Assembly (NCBI GenBank): GCA_965216645.1
Contig: CBDCGJ010000011.1
Location: 77,418-141,417 of the forward strand
Source of the DNA: CBDCGJ01 sp965216645
Lineage (GTDB): Bacteria > Pseudomonadota > Alphaproteobacteria > GCA-2731375
Reading direction: 5' to 3'
DNA length: 64,000 nt
Each line of letters begins with the position of its first letter. Position 1 is the stretch's first letter. The notes under the pieces were generated by a model. It saw nothing but the letters and a program-made list of their open reading frames with translations. It had not been told where the DNA came from and made no database searches. A program made the position numbers and the translations under genes. Shown here piece by piece: positions 44,933-53,904 of the stretch.

Positions 44933-47644
44933 TTGAGCGACGATACGACGCCATCAGAGCCGCCGGGCGAAGTCCTGGGCAATATCTCGATCGAGGAGGA
45001 GATGCGTGCCTCCTACCTCGATTACGCCATGAGCGTGATTGTCGCCCGTGCGCTGCCGGACGTCCGCGATGGCTTGAAACCGGTGCACCGCCGTATTCTG
45101 CATGCGATGCGCGAGAGCGGATATACCTCCGACCGGCCCTATCGCAAATCCGCGCGCATCGTCGGCGATGTAATCGGTAAATATCACCCGCACGGCGATC
45201 AGGCGATCTACGACGCCATGGTCCGCATGGCTCAGGATTTCGCCATGCGCTTGCCGCTGCTCGACGGGCAGGGGAACTTCGGTTCCATGGATGGCGATCC
45301 GCCGGCCGCCATGCGGTACACCGAAATCCGTATGGATAAGCCGGCCGAAGCGTTGCTGGAGGACATCGACAAGGACACGGTCGATTTCCAGGACAATTAC
45401 GACGGTTCCGCCAGGGAGCCGGTGGTCCTGCCGGCCCGGCTGCCGAACCTGTTGGTCAATGGCGCGGCCGGCATCGCCGTCGGCATGGCGACCAATATTC
45501 CGCCCCATAATCTCGGCGAAATCGTCGACGGGTGCCTGCGCTATTTGGACAATCCGGGGGTCTCTATCGACGATTTGATGGAGGTCATCGAGGGCCCGGA
45601 CTTCCCGACCGGCGCGCTGATCCTCGGCCGCGCCGGTATTCGCTCCGCCTTCCACACCGGCCGCGGCTCCGTCATGATGCGCGCGCGCAGCCATGTGGAG
45701 GAAATCCGCAAGGACCGGGAAGCGATCATCGTCACCGAAATCCCCTATCAGGTGAACAAGAAGACGATGATCGAGAAGATCAGCGAAGGGGTGCGGAGCA
45801 AGCGTATCGAAGGCATCGCCGATCTACGCGACGAGAGCGATCGTCAGGGCGTGCGCGTGGTCATCGAACTGCGGCGCGACGCCATGAGCGACGTGGTCCT
45901 GAACCAGCTCTATCGCTTCAGCCCGCTTCAGACCAGTTTCGGCGTCAACATGCTGGCCCTGAACAAAGGCCGGCCGCAGCTGATGAACCTGCGGGAGCTG
46001 ATCGCCGCCTTCATCGAGTTCCGGGAGGAGGTGGTCACCCGGCGCACCAAGTATCTGCTGAACCGGGCGCGGGAGCGGGCGCATATTCTGGTCGGTCTGG
46101 TCATCGCGGTGGCCAATATCGACGAGGTCATCGCCCTGATCCGCGCCGCGCCCGACCCGGCGACGGCGCGGGCGCAGTTGCTCGAACGCGACTGGCCGGC
46201 CCATGACGTCGCCGACATCATCCAGATCATCGACGAGCCGGGTCATAAGGTCGAGGGAGGCATTTATAAGCTGTCGGAGACCCAGGCCCGGGCGATCCTC
46301 GAGCTGCGTCTGCAGCGCCTGACCGCCATCGGCCGGGACGAAATCGAGGAAGAGCTGCGCGAGCTGTCCCAGCAGATCCTGGATTATCTCGACATCCTGC
46401 GATCCCGCGATCGCCTGCGTGCGATCGTCCGCACCGAGCTCGAGGCCGTGCGCGAGCAGTTCGCGACGCCGCGCCAATCCGAGATCGTCGAGGCCGAGCA
46501 CGAGCATGACGAGGAAGACCTGATCCAGCGGGAGGATATGATCGTCACCGTCTCCCACAATGGCTATGTCAAGCGGGTGCCGCTGTCGACCTATCGCACC
46601 CAGCGTCGCGGCGGCAAGGGACGGGCCGGCATGTCGACCCGGGACGAGGATTTCGTCGATCAGGTCTTCGTCCTCAATACCCATACACCGGTGCTGTTCT
46701 TCTCCTCCGCCGGGCAGGTTTACAAGATGAAGGTCTTCCGCCTGCCGATCGGCACGCCGCAGGCCCGCGGCAAGGCCATGGTCAACCTGCTGCCGCTCGA
46801 CGATGGCGAGACCATCCACACCATCATGCCTTTGCCGGAAGACGAAAGCGTTTGGAGCGGCATGTATGTGATGTTCGCCACCGCCTCCGGCTATGTCCGC
46901 CGCAACGCGCTCGACGATTTCTCCTACGTCCCCTCCAACGGCAAGATCGCCATGAAGCTGGACGAGGGCGACCGCATCGTCGGCGTACGCATCTGCGGCG
47001 ATCAGGACGATGTGCTGCTGGCCGCGCGGGGCGGCAAATGCATCCGCTTCCCGGTGATCGACGTGCGCGTCTTCAAGGGCCGCGGCTCCACCGGCGTGCG
47101 CGGCATCCGCCTGTTGAAGGACGATCAGGTGATGTCCATGTCGATCCTGCGTCATGCGGAGATCGATACCGCCGAGCGCGACGCCTATCTACGCTGGGCC
47201 AACGCCAACCGGCGGGCGCAGGCGGCGGAAGACGGGGACGAGCCGGTCGAACTGCCGCCGAAACCGGCCAACGCCGACGAGATGGCGGCGGACGAGCAGT
47301 TCGTGCTGTCGATCACCGAAAACGGCTACGGCAAGCGCACCTCCGCCTACGAATACCGCACCGCGGGCCGTGGCGGTCAGGGCATCATTAATATCGAAAC
47401 CTCGGAACGCAACGGCCCCGTGGTCTCCACCGGCCCGGTCGAGGACGATGACGAGATCGTCCTGGTCACCGACACCGGCAAACTGATCCGCTGCCCCGTC
47501 GACGACATCCGCATCGCCGGCCGCTCCACCCAGGGCGTCACCCTGTTCCACACCGAAAGCGACGAACGCGTCGTCGCGGTAGCCAGGTTGTCGGACCTGG
47601 GGGAGGAGGATGAAGGCGGCGAAGACGGTGAGGGGGAGAGCTGA
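44933..47644 (+). CDS. gyrA: DNA gyrase subunit A
   Basis: A 903-residue GyrA starting at a TTG (44933): EEMRASYLDYAMSVIVARALPD and VRDGLKPVHRRIL at the N-terminus, catalytic Tyr129 in AAMRYTEIR, and a C-terminal beta-pinwheel with a GyrA-box-like QRRGGKGRAG. It forms A2B2 gyrase with GyrB and introduces negative supercoils. In the quinolone-resistance region HPHGDQAIYDAM, the residue equal to E. coli Ser83 is Gln90; the Asp87 equivalent is Asp94. The stop is only 9 bp from the first CRISPR repeat, so gyrA has no terminator of its own before the array. Confidence 0.97.
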   Translation: MSDDTTPSEPPGEVLGNISIEEEMRASYLDYAMSVIVARALPDVRDGLKPVHRRILHAMRESGYTSDRPYRKSARIVGDVIGKYHPHGDQAIYDAMVRMAQDFAMRLPLLDGQGNFGSMDGDPPAAMRYTEIRMDKPAEALLEDIDKDTVDFQDNYDGSAREPVVLPARLPNLLVNGAAGIAVGMATNIPPHNLGEIVDGCLRYLDNPGVSIDDLMEVIEGPDFPTGALILGRAGIRSAFHTGRGSVMMRARSHVEEIRKDREAIIVTEIPYQVNKKTMIEKISEGVRSKRIEGIADLRDESDRQGVRVVIELRRDAMSDVVLNQLYRFSPLQTSFGVNMLALNKGRPQLMNLRELIAAFIEFREEVVTRRTKYLLNRARERAHILVGLVIAVANIDEVIALIRAAPDPATARAQLLERDWPAHDVADIIQIIDEPGHKVEGGIYKLSETQARAILELRLQRLTAIGRDEIEEELRELSQQILDYLDILRSRDRLRAIVRTELEAVREQFATPRQSEIVEAEHEHDEEDLIQREDMIVTVSHNGYVKRVPLSTYRTQRRGGKGRAGMSTRDEDFVDQVFVLNTHTPVLFFSSAGQVYKMKVFRLPIGTPQARGKAMVNLLPLDDGETIHTIMPLPEDESVWSGMYVMFATASGYVRRNALDDFSYVPSNGKIAMKLDEGDRIVGVRICGDQDDVLLAARGGKCIRFPVIDVRVFKGRGSTGVRGIRLLKDDQVMSMSILRHAEIDTAERDAYLRWANANRRAQAAEDGDEPVELPPKPANADEMAADEQFVLSITENGYGKRTSAYEYRTAGRGGQGIINIETSERNGPVVSTGPVEDDDEIVLVTDTGKLIRCPVDDIRIAGRSTQGVTLFHTESDERVVAVARLSDLGEEDEGGEDGEGES

Positions 47645-47653
47645 GCCCCTCCC

Positions 47654-49206
47654 GTTGCGGGTTGCGTTCAAGTCCGGATGATCTAAGCTCGCGACGAACC
47701 TCCTGTCGCAGGGAATCAAGTTGCGGGTTGCGTTCAAGTCCGGATGATCTAAGCTTTCGCATACCGTTGCGAAACCACTGACCATGTTGCGGGTTGCGTT
47801 CAAGTCCGGATGATCTAAGCTGTCCCCGTATCTCTCCACGAAAGCTTCGTCGTTGCGGGTTGCGTTCAAGTCCGGATGATCTAAGCTTCCCAGCGATCCG
47901 ATACCACGTCTCCCCGTGTTGCGGGTTGCGTTCAAGTCCGGATGATCTAAGCTTGGGTGGCGTGGATGCGCACAGAGCCGATCGTTGCGGGTTGCGTTCA
48001 AGTCCGGATGATCTAAGCTGAAGCGCAGACGCTTTCGGCCAAGTCGCTTGTTGCGGGTTGCGTTCAAGTCCGGATGATCTAAGCTTCGCCACGAAGAAAA
48101 TGGGCGAGTTCATCGGTTGCGGGTTGCGTTCAAGTCCGGATGATCTAAGCTTTCCTGGCGGAATTTAAGGAGGCCGCGTAAGTTGCGGGTTGCGTTCAAG
48201 TCCGGATGATCTAAGCTCTTTTTCGTTTGGTCTCCAAGATCGAGAGAGTTGCGGGTTGCGTTCAAGTCCGGATGATCTAAGCTGAGTTCTGGAACTTGAA
48301 CGGGGACGCGATCGTTGCGGGTTGCGTTCAAGTCCGGATGATCTAAGCTCACGCCTCCTCGCGCTTATGCGCCAGCTCGGTTGCGGGTTGCGTTCAAGTC
48401 CGGATGATCTAAGCTGCTACCTTCGCCGCTTCGATATCCAGCTTTGTTGCGGGTTGCGTTCAAGTCCGGATGATCTAAGCTCGCGTTTATGGCGGATTCT
48501 CTGTATCCTTGGTTGCGGGTTGCGTTCAAGTCCGGATGATCTAAGCTCAGTGGCAATTGGTATTGGTCCCCGCCGGAGTTGCGGGTTGCGTTCAAGTCCG
48601 GATGATCTAAGCTCTTGATGCTCGGCCTTGCTTGACGATCAACGTTGCGGGTTGCGTTCAAGTCCGGATGATCTAAGCTATCTTAGGCTTGCCTCGGGTC
48701 TTCATAATGTTGCGGGTTGCGTTCAAGTCCGGATGATCTAAGCTTATCACTGCTATGCGCGCGACGGCAGCGGCGTTGCGGGTTGCGTTCAAGTCCGGAT
48801 GATCTAAGCTCATCCTTCCGTTGTTGGGGTTATGACGCTTGTTGCGGGTTGCGTTCAAGTCCGGATGATCTAAGCTATATTCGTCATGATGCCGCCTTCG
48901 GTTTGTGTTGCGGGTTGCGTTCAAGTCCGGATGATCTAAGCTCTGATCTTCGGTCATCAGAGCGGCTCCCGTGTTGCGGGTTGCGTTCAAGTCCGGATGA
49001 TCTAAGCTGAAGAAACTCGATACAGCGACACACTCCTAGTTGCGGGTTGCGTTCAAGTCCGGATGATCTAAGCTTGGCGGTCGCTCGACCTTCTCCAGTA
49101 CGCCGTTGCGGGTTGCGTTCAAGTCCGGATGATCTAAGCTCCTCCGCGACGACTGAGCGTCCAGCATCGAGTTGCGGGTTGCGTTCAAGTCCGGATGATC
49201 TAAGCT
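47654..49206 (+). CRISPR. CRISPR array, 24 identical 36-bp repeats, 23 spacers (type II-C)
   Basis: The repeat begins GTTGCGGGTTGCGTTCAAG and ends TCCGGATGATCTAAGCT. Copies are at 47654, 47720, 47786 and so on in 66-bp steps to 48644, then from 48709 in 66-bp steps to 49171. Twenty-two spacers are 30 bp and one (48680-48708) is 29 bp; all differ. All 24 repeats look identical, including the last, so no degenerate terminal repeat marks an end. The tracrRNA anti-repeat at 53806-53841 is complementary to the plus-strand repeat, so crRNAs are made from the plus strand. The array begins 9 bp after the gyrA stop, with no room for a leader. Confidence 0.98.
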
Positions 49207-49208
49207 AG

Positions 49209-49249
49209 ATCGGCCTCAAGCCCTTGAAATGATTGGGTTTGAGGCCGAT
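49209..49249. terminator. Strong hairpin at the distal end of the CRISPR array
   Basis: The 15-nt arm at 49209-49223 (ATCGGCCTCAAGCCC) pairs with 49235-49249 (GGGTTTGAGGCCGAT) with one G-T wobble and an 11-nt loop. It begins 2 bp after the last repeat and lies between the convergent array (plus) and cas2 (minus). No U-run follows directly on either strand, so it is a terminator or processing stop by position rather than by full motif. Confidence 0.6.
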
Positions 49250-49278
49250 TCGATCCGGCAAAAACAGCGGAAAACGGG

Positions 49279-49629
49279 TTAAAACAACACCAATTGATCG
49301 GGATTTTTCGGCGAATCGCGGCGTTTGCCCTGGTAAGTTCGAATGTTTTCATATTGTTTATCCGTGATCGTCAGGAGGTGGACCGAGCCTTTCGCCGGCA
49401 CCGCGGCCTGGATGCGCCGTTCCATGGCCAGGACGGCGTCACGACCGCCCATCAGGCGATAGTAGACCGAAAACTGCGCCCGATGAAATCCTTCATCGAG
49501 CAGATAATTACGGAATTTGGTCGCTGCCTTGCGCTCAGCTTTGTCGGCGACGGGCAGGTCGAACATGACAATCATCCACATGGTGCGGTACCCACTTAGC
49601 CAGGTTTTTCGGTCGCGAATCATGGACAT
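49279..49629 (-). CDS. cas2: CRISPR-associated endonuclease Cas2
   Basis: A 116-residue Cas2: ferredoxin-like fold with the metal-site Asp in MWMIVMFDLPV, then NYLLDEGFHRAQFSVYYRLMGGRD and HLLTITDKQYENI. It supports Cas1 in spacer integration. The ATG at 49629 directly follows the cas1 stop, so the two are co-translated. It is last in the cas9-cas1-cas2 operon and converges on the array. Confidence 0.94.
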   Translation of the reverse strand: MSMIRDRKTWLSGYRTMWMIVMFDLPVADKAERKAATKFRNYLLDEGFHRAQFSVYYRLMGGRDAVLAMERRIQAAVPAKGSVHLLTITDKQYENIRTYQGKRRDSPKNPDQLVLF

Positions 49630-50556
49630 TCACAACAATTGACCGGATGTTCGAATGCGCGCGACCGACAATCGTGGAACTTTTTCATTTAGACTGACGA
49701 CTAAAGAACGGGCCAGTGCCGCGAGGCAATTGGCCAGGGGCGAGGCGCCGTTCCCGCTGTCCAGATCGAGCTGTAAGACCGCCGCCAGCGTCCGTTTGCG
49801 TACCGGCGTCAAGTCGAAACTCTGTTCTTCCGCAGCAATCTCGTCGCAAAGTTCGATTGCGACATGATCGACCAACGGACGGAACGGCTCCATCAAATCG
49901 TCGACAAGGGCGAAGTCGTTGACCTGACTGCCGTGATGCAGACCGAGCGCCGGGTGTAGACCGGCGCCGCAAACGGCCCTGGCAGTGGCTGCGCGCAATA
50001 CGGTGTAGCCGTAATTGAGAAAAACATTGCCGTCCTGTCCGAAGCGGTCGCGGCGGAAATCCGCCCCCATCAGCGCCGGCCAATAATGTCGAGCGGCCTG
50101 AGCCTCAAGATTTTCGGGATCGCCGGATTTCACGCGTTTGGAAAGACGGGCGAGTTCACCTAATTTCGGATGCTCGGGATGTCGATCCCGCAAGACCGTA
50201 GCTTGGTGGTCGATCTTGGCCCGCACCAGCTGTTGCCACAGCCGTTTCCGCAGCGGCGCACTGGCGTCGATCTGGTCGCGCAACGTGCCGGCGGATTCGC
50301 GGTGCGCGCCAAACGGCAGCGTCATGGAAACCGGATGCCAATTGCGCCCGCAAGTCACCACTACCGATTTGCGTTCGGCCAATGCGACCAACAGGGATTT
50401 CGACAAGGTAATCTGAGGTCCCGACAGTATAAGGGCCGAGATGTCGTCGAGCGGCACCCGGCCCAACTCATCGCCGTCCTCGGTCACTTTCAAGAAGCCG
50501 CGATAGACCGCGAGATGGCGGCCCGAGTCCGCGACTTCGACGATACCGCCGATCAT
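49630..50556 (-). CDS. cas1: CRISPR-associated endonuclease Cas1 (type II)
   Basis: A 308-residue type II Cas1 starting at the ATG at 50556, which overlaps the cas9 TGA (ATGA) and has GGAGG upstream. Integrase residues are visible: Glu in GDPENLEAQAARHYW, His in LGLHHGSQVNDFALVDDLMEPF, and Asp/Glu in DDLMEP. It integrates new spacers together with Cas2 at the array. Length is typical. No Csn2 or Cas4 is present, which fits subtype II-C. Confidence 0.96.
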   Translation of the reverse strand: MIGGIVEVADSGRHLAVYRGFLKVTEDGDELGRVPLDDISALILSGPQITLSKSLLVALAERKSVVVTCGRNWHPVSMTLPFGAHRESAGTLRDQIDASAPLRKRLWQQLVRAKIDHQATVLRDRHPEHPKLGELARLSKRVKSGDPENLEAQAARHYWPALMGADFRRDRFGQDGNVFLNYGYTVLRAATARAVCGAGLHPALGLHHGSQVNDFALVDDLMEPFRPLVDHVAIELCDEIAAEEQSFDLTPVRKRTLAAVLQLDLDSGNGASPLANCLAALARSLVVSLNEKVPRLSVARIRTSGQLL

Positions 50557-53500
50557 TGCCACCTCCTTACACCAGTAATCGTTAGAGAAACGAGCCTAAG
50601 GCCGTGTGAACCCAGTTTGTTGATCGAAATGTATTGTCTGGCGGCGTCCGCCAAATGATGCGGTTTGAGGTCCAATTTGTTGTTGGTTGTGCTGAAGCCG
50701 GCAACACGCATGACCGGTGTCTGTCCGCCGTCGCGGTAACTCACCAAGTCGTTCTTGTAGACACGCATGACAAACTTGGCGGCGGGATGCGGCCGCTTTG
50801 CCTCTTTGTCGGGCCGTGTTCCGGCCGCGGCGTAAGCAACGGTTTCGTCATAGGACCAGAACTCTCCGCGCCAGCTGTATTCGCCGTCCCGCCACTTTCC
50901 GGGCTTGCCCTTGGGCAGGCGCCAGATGTCGCAGCAGACGTAGCTGTCCGGCTGGTAGCCCTTATAGGGGGCCGATGGGATGGGGGACACGGTCTGGTCT
51001 TTGACCAGGATGCGGGCCCGGCGGATGCCCTCGTCCCGGCTGAACTGGGCCAGGGCCTTGTCATGTTTTATGCCGGCGCCCTTGGCCTCATAGAGACATT
51101 CGGCGACTTTCCGTCGCAATTCCACATCGCGGATCGCCGCGCAATCCTTCGGCGACAGTGCGACCAGCGGTTTGCGGGCCACGAGGTTGTGGTCCGGGAA
51201 ATCGGGATCGCGCCGCGCCGGCGATACGAAACCATAGGCGGTTTCCTTATACATCTTGCCCGACAGGCCATGGTCGGGTTTGTGGGAGACGATCATGCTG
51301 TCGATCCGTGTCTGAATGGCCTCGCGTAGTTCCGCCGGCAGCTCCGGGACGGCGAGGTGCAAGCGGTCGTCGGCGCCACGGCCACTTTGCTTGCTGATCG
51401 CCGCCAGGACCGACCGGTCCGTCAGGGCGATGACCGCCGCGTCGATGGCGTGGTGCCTGTGGTCGTCCCGCGTTTTCACATTGTCGTCGTTCAGCAGGCG
51501 GCTCAATCCCCATTTTCCGCGCACGATATGGGTCAGGCCGCCGCGGTTCGGCACGACCTGCTCGACGCCTTCCAGCGCGCGCAGGTACCGCTGGGCGACG
51601 CGGGCGATATAGGCGTTGTCGGTCTGCTGCCGGGCGATGAAACCGCCGTCTTCCTCATACCGTGCCATGGCGTCTTCGGCGAAGCGCCAGCGTTTGTTTT
51701 CCGGCAGACTAGCGACGCGGGTCAGAACCTCGTCCCAGACGATGCCGCGGTCGTCCCACTGGCCGGAACCGAACGCTTCCCACGGCGTGTTATTGCCCTT
51801 CAAGCGATTGGCCCAGCGCAGCGCCACGGTCTGGTTGGCACGGGAGTCGTCGAGCGTGCGCCGGAACGGCAGCAGATGCTCGATCTCGGCTTCGCCGTTG
51901 AACAATTGCGCGGCCGAAATCGGTTGACCGCTGAACACGCAGCGCCGCGCCAATTGATCCTCGCCCAACTCCTCCCACAACTGGACTTTCTTGATGTCGA
52001 GCGCGGAAGGTTCCGGGATATTGTGGGGGCGGCAAACCTCGTCGACGATGCGTTTGCGGTCACGCTGATGCCGCGCCTGATCCTTCATCACCGCGTCTCG
52101 TTTTTGCCGGGATTGTTTCAGCTCCCGCGCCAATTCCACATGCACCTGCCGCGGCGGACCGCCGAAGCGGTCGCATAATTCGTTGATCAACTTGCGCAAT
52201 TGATTCAATGCGACATGGACGGTCGGATTGTTGATCCGGCCAAAATGCCGTTCGGGCTCAACCGTCGCATCCGCCTCCGGATCCGCGCCCAACATGGAAT
52301 GCGGCATGACCGCGCCGTAGTAGGGCAGGCGCGGCCAACGTCGGTTGTCGTCCCGCAGACTGTGATGCAACGGCGCGCCGTCTGGACCTTCCACTTCCAG
52401 CACAGCCTCATCGAACCGCAAGCCCTGGTCGCGCATGATCGGCACCAGCGCTTCCATAAATCGCCGGCTGACATGCGCGGTGTTCTTGCCCAAGGGCAAA
52501 CGCATCAAGGCCGCCGCTTGCTCTCCTGTTACGCCGCATTCCTCCAAGAGGATATTGCGCAGGTTCGTGTCGTCGGATTCTTCGTGCAAATGGGTGAAGA
52601 TGTCATCCAAGCGCCGGTCCTCTTCGCCGCGCGCCGCCCAAAGCGGGGCAAGGATAGGATCGCCGGCGAGTTTGGCGGCGATGCCGTGATTTTTTAGCCC
52701 TTTACGCTTTTCGTCTTCCAGATTGAAGCGGCAATCCGGCGGAAACAACGGCGATTTATCGGCCCGTTTTAACTTGCGTAGGGCGGCGAACTTCACGTCC
52801 GACCGCCGTGTCAGCAGCAGCTTCAGTACCGCGTCGCGTTGCGCCCGATCCAGGCGCCGTTTGGTTTCGGTTGTATCGATCCAGCGGAGATTATTGAGTT
52901 CCTGATAGATGCGATAGTCATGACCGATCGGTGTGTCGAGCCAATGGCGTGGCTGATCGGTGAAGAACTCGCAGCGGCCTCGGTCCACAGGCCGCAACGG
53001 ATATTGCTCCAGAACCAGGTCTCGAATTCGCTGCCAATCGTCCGATGACAGGGTGTGGTGTTTTGCCTGAACATTGCGGATAGCGTCGAATTCCTCGGCA
53101 TACATGGCGCGGTCCGGATAAATGTCGCTGTCGCCCCGAAACCTTATGCCGGTGCGCTGTCCCCCATATTTTTCATGACTGTCCTGCGCCTGATACCGGG
53201 TCCACAGGTATTGCCCCAAGGTCTGACCGCCTAGTTGCTGCCGTAGACAATCGATGCGTTCTTTTAGTTTGCCGCCGTCGTCGTCACCGGCCAGTTTTCG
53301 ATTGGACTTGAAGCCGCGCCGGCGGCCGAGATGCTGCAACGCGCGGCCAAGTTCGCCGGACGCGAGGGGTCTGACGAGAGCCTCCGCACGCAGACGGTAT
53401 GGATTGTACTGATCCGGCATACTTTTGTTTTGCTGGAAGAGGTCCGCGCGACTGTCGGTGTCGTTCGGCAGTAGATCGAGTTCGATCAATATTGCGACAA

Positions 53501-53741
53501 GCTCGGACATGCGGTTAACGCCATGATCGCGATTACGCCGCATGCCCCGCGCCAGGCGGCGATTAACGGCGCGGCTATCGCTGACACGATTGTTTTTTGG
53601 CGGTTCCCTGCCGTCCGAGAAAATCCGCACGCCGCCGTCTAGCGAGTCCGCGACGTGCCACCGATTTTCTTCTTCGACAATTCTTAGGGCCCACCAACCG
53701 ACGGAGTTGGTGCCGAGATCCAAACCGAGTCGCCAAATCAT
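50553..53741 (-). CDS. cas9: Cas9 nuclease, compact type II-C
   Basis: A 1062-residue Cas9 from the ATG at 53741 with GGAGG 7 bp upstream. RuvC-I is LGLDLGTNSVGWWAL with Asp8; an Arg-rich bridge helix follows (RAVNRRLARGMRRNRDHG). RuvC-II is HVELARELK with Glu536; HNH is EIEHLLPFRRTLDDSRANQT with His622 and Asn636; RuvC-III is HHAIDAAVIAL with His764 and Asp767. All catalytic residues are present. Size and a cas9-cas1-cas2 operon without csn2/cas4 indicate II-C. The C-terminal part (about 850-1062) should hold the PAM-interacting domain. The PAM cannot be read from the sequence. Confidence 0.97.
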   Translation of the reverse strand: MIWRLGLDLGTNSVGWWALRIVEEENRWHVADSLDGGVRIFSDGREPPKNNRVSDSRAVNRRLARGMRRNRDHGVNRMSELVAILIELDLLPNDTDSRADLFQQNKSMPDQYNPYRLRAEALVRPLASGELGRALQHLGRRRGFKSNRKLAGDDDGGKLKERIDCLRQQLGGQTLGQYLWTRYQAQDSHEKYGGQRTGIRFRGDSDIYPDRAMYAEEFDAIRNVQAKHHTLSSDDWQRIRDLVLEQYPLRPVDRGRCEFFTDQPRHWLDTPIGHDYRIYQELNNLRWIDTTETKRRLDRAQRDAVLKLLLTRRSDVKFAALRKLKRADKSPLFPPDCRFNLEDEKRKGLKNHGIAAKLAGDPILAPLWAARGEEDRRLDDIFTHLHEESDDTNLRNILLEECGVTGEQAAALMRLPLGKNTAHVSRRFMEALVPIMRDQGLRFDEAVLEVEGPDGAPLHHSLRDDNRRWPRLPYYGAVMPHSMLGADPEADATVEPERHFGRINNPTVHVALNQLRKLINELCDRFGGPPRQVHVELARELKQSRQKRDAVMKDQARHQRDRKRIVDEVCRPHNIPEPSALDIKKVQLWEELGEDQLARRCVFSGQPISAAQLFNGEAEIEHLLPFRRTLDDSRANQTVALRWANRLKGNNTPWEAFGSGQWDDRGIVWDEVLTRVASLPENKRWRFAEDAMARYEEDGGFIARQQTDNAYIARVAQRYLRALEGVEQVVPNRGGLTHIVRGKWGLSRLLNDDNVKTRDDHRHHAIDAAVIALTDRSVLAAISKQSGRGADDRLHLAVPELPAELREAIQTRIDSMIVSHKPDHGLSGKMYKETAYGFVSPARRDPDFPDHNLVARKPLVALSPKDCAAIRDVELRRKVAECLYEAKGAGIKHDKALAQFSRDEGIRRARILVKDQTVSPIPSAPYKGYQPDSYVCCDIWRLPKGKPGKWRDGEYSWRGEFWSYDETVAYAAAGTRPDKEAKRPHPAAKFVMRVYKNDLVSYRDGGQTPVMRVAGFSTTNNKLDLKPHHLADAARQYISINKLGSHGLRLVSLTITGVRRWQ

Positions 53742-53805
53742 TGTCACCCTCCCATGCTGAAAAACAATGCTTGCATTTCAGCTTGGAATCGTGCAACGTT
53801 TAATT

Positions 53806-53892
53806 GCTTAGATCATGCGGACTTGAACGGAACTCGTTAACAAGACGTATGTCACAAAATCGAAAAGCCCGGTCCGCCGGGCTTTTCCTTTT
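53806..53892 (+). ncRNA. tracrRNA
   Basis: Anti-repeat at 53806-53841 (GCTTAGATCATGCGGACTTG, then AACGGAACTCGTTAAC) matches the complement of the CRISPR repeat at about 30 of 36 positions, with mismatches that would make bulges in the duplex. A tail follows and then an intrinsic terminator: AAAAGCCCGG-TCCG-CCGGGCTTTT (53863-53886) with a T-rich end. Transcription is plus-strand, divergent from cas9. The terminator hairpin is symmetrical and may also end cysK from the other side. The exact 5' end is unknown. Confidence 0.88.
53863..53886. terminator. Bidirectional terminator between tracrRNA and cysK
   Basis: A perfect 10-bp stem (53863-53872 with 53877-53886) and 4-base loop TCCG. T-runs stand on both strands, so it serves the tracrRNA (plus) and probably cysK (minus), whose stop is at 53905. 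Confidence 0.8.
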
Positions 53893-53904
53893 TACGAACG
53901 CTCC

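Noticed and set aside
45824..47155. 443-residue minus-strand frame opposite gyrA
   Set aside because: Antisense shadow; gyrA on the plus strand is certain.
47189..48661. Long minus- and plus-strand reading frames full of SLDHPDLNATRN or CGLRSSPDDLS repeats
   Set aside because: They are translations of the CRISPR repeats (66-bp period is a multiple of 3) and not proteins.
47654..49206. Array transcribed from the cas2 side with a leader at 49207-49278
   Set aside because: The tracrRNA anti-repeat and its terminator require plus-strand crRNAs; the 72-bp stretch is mostly a hairpin.
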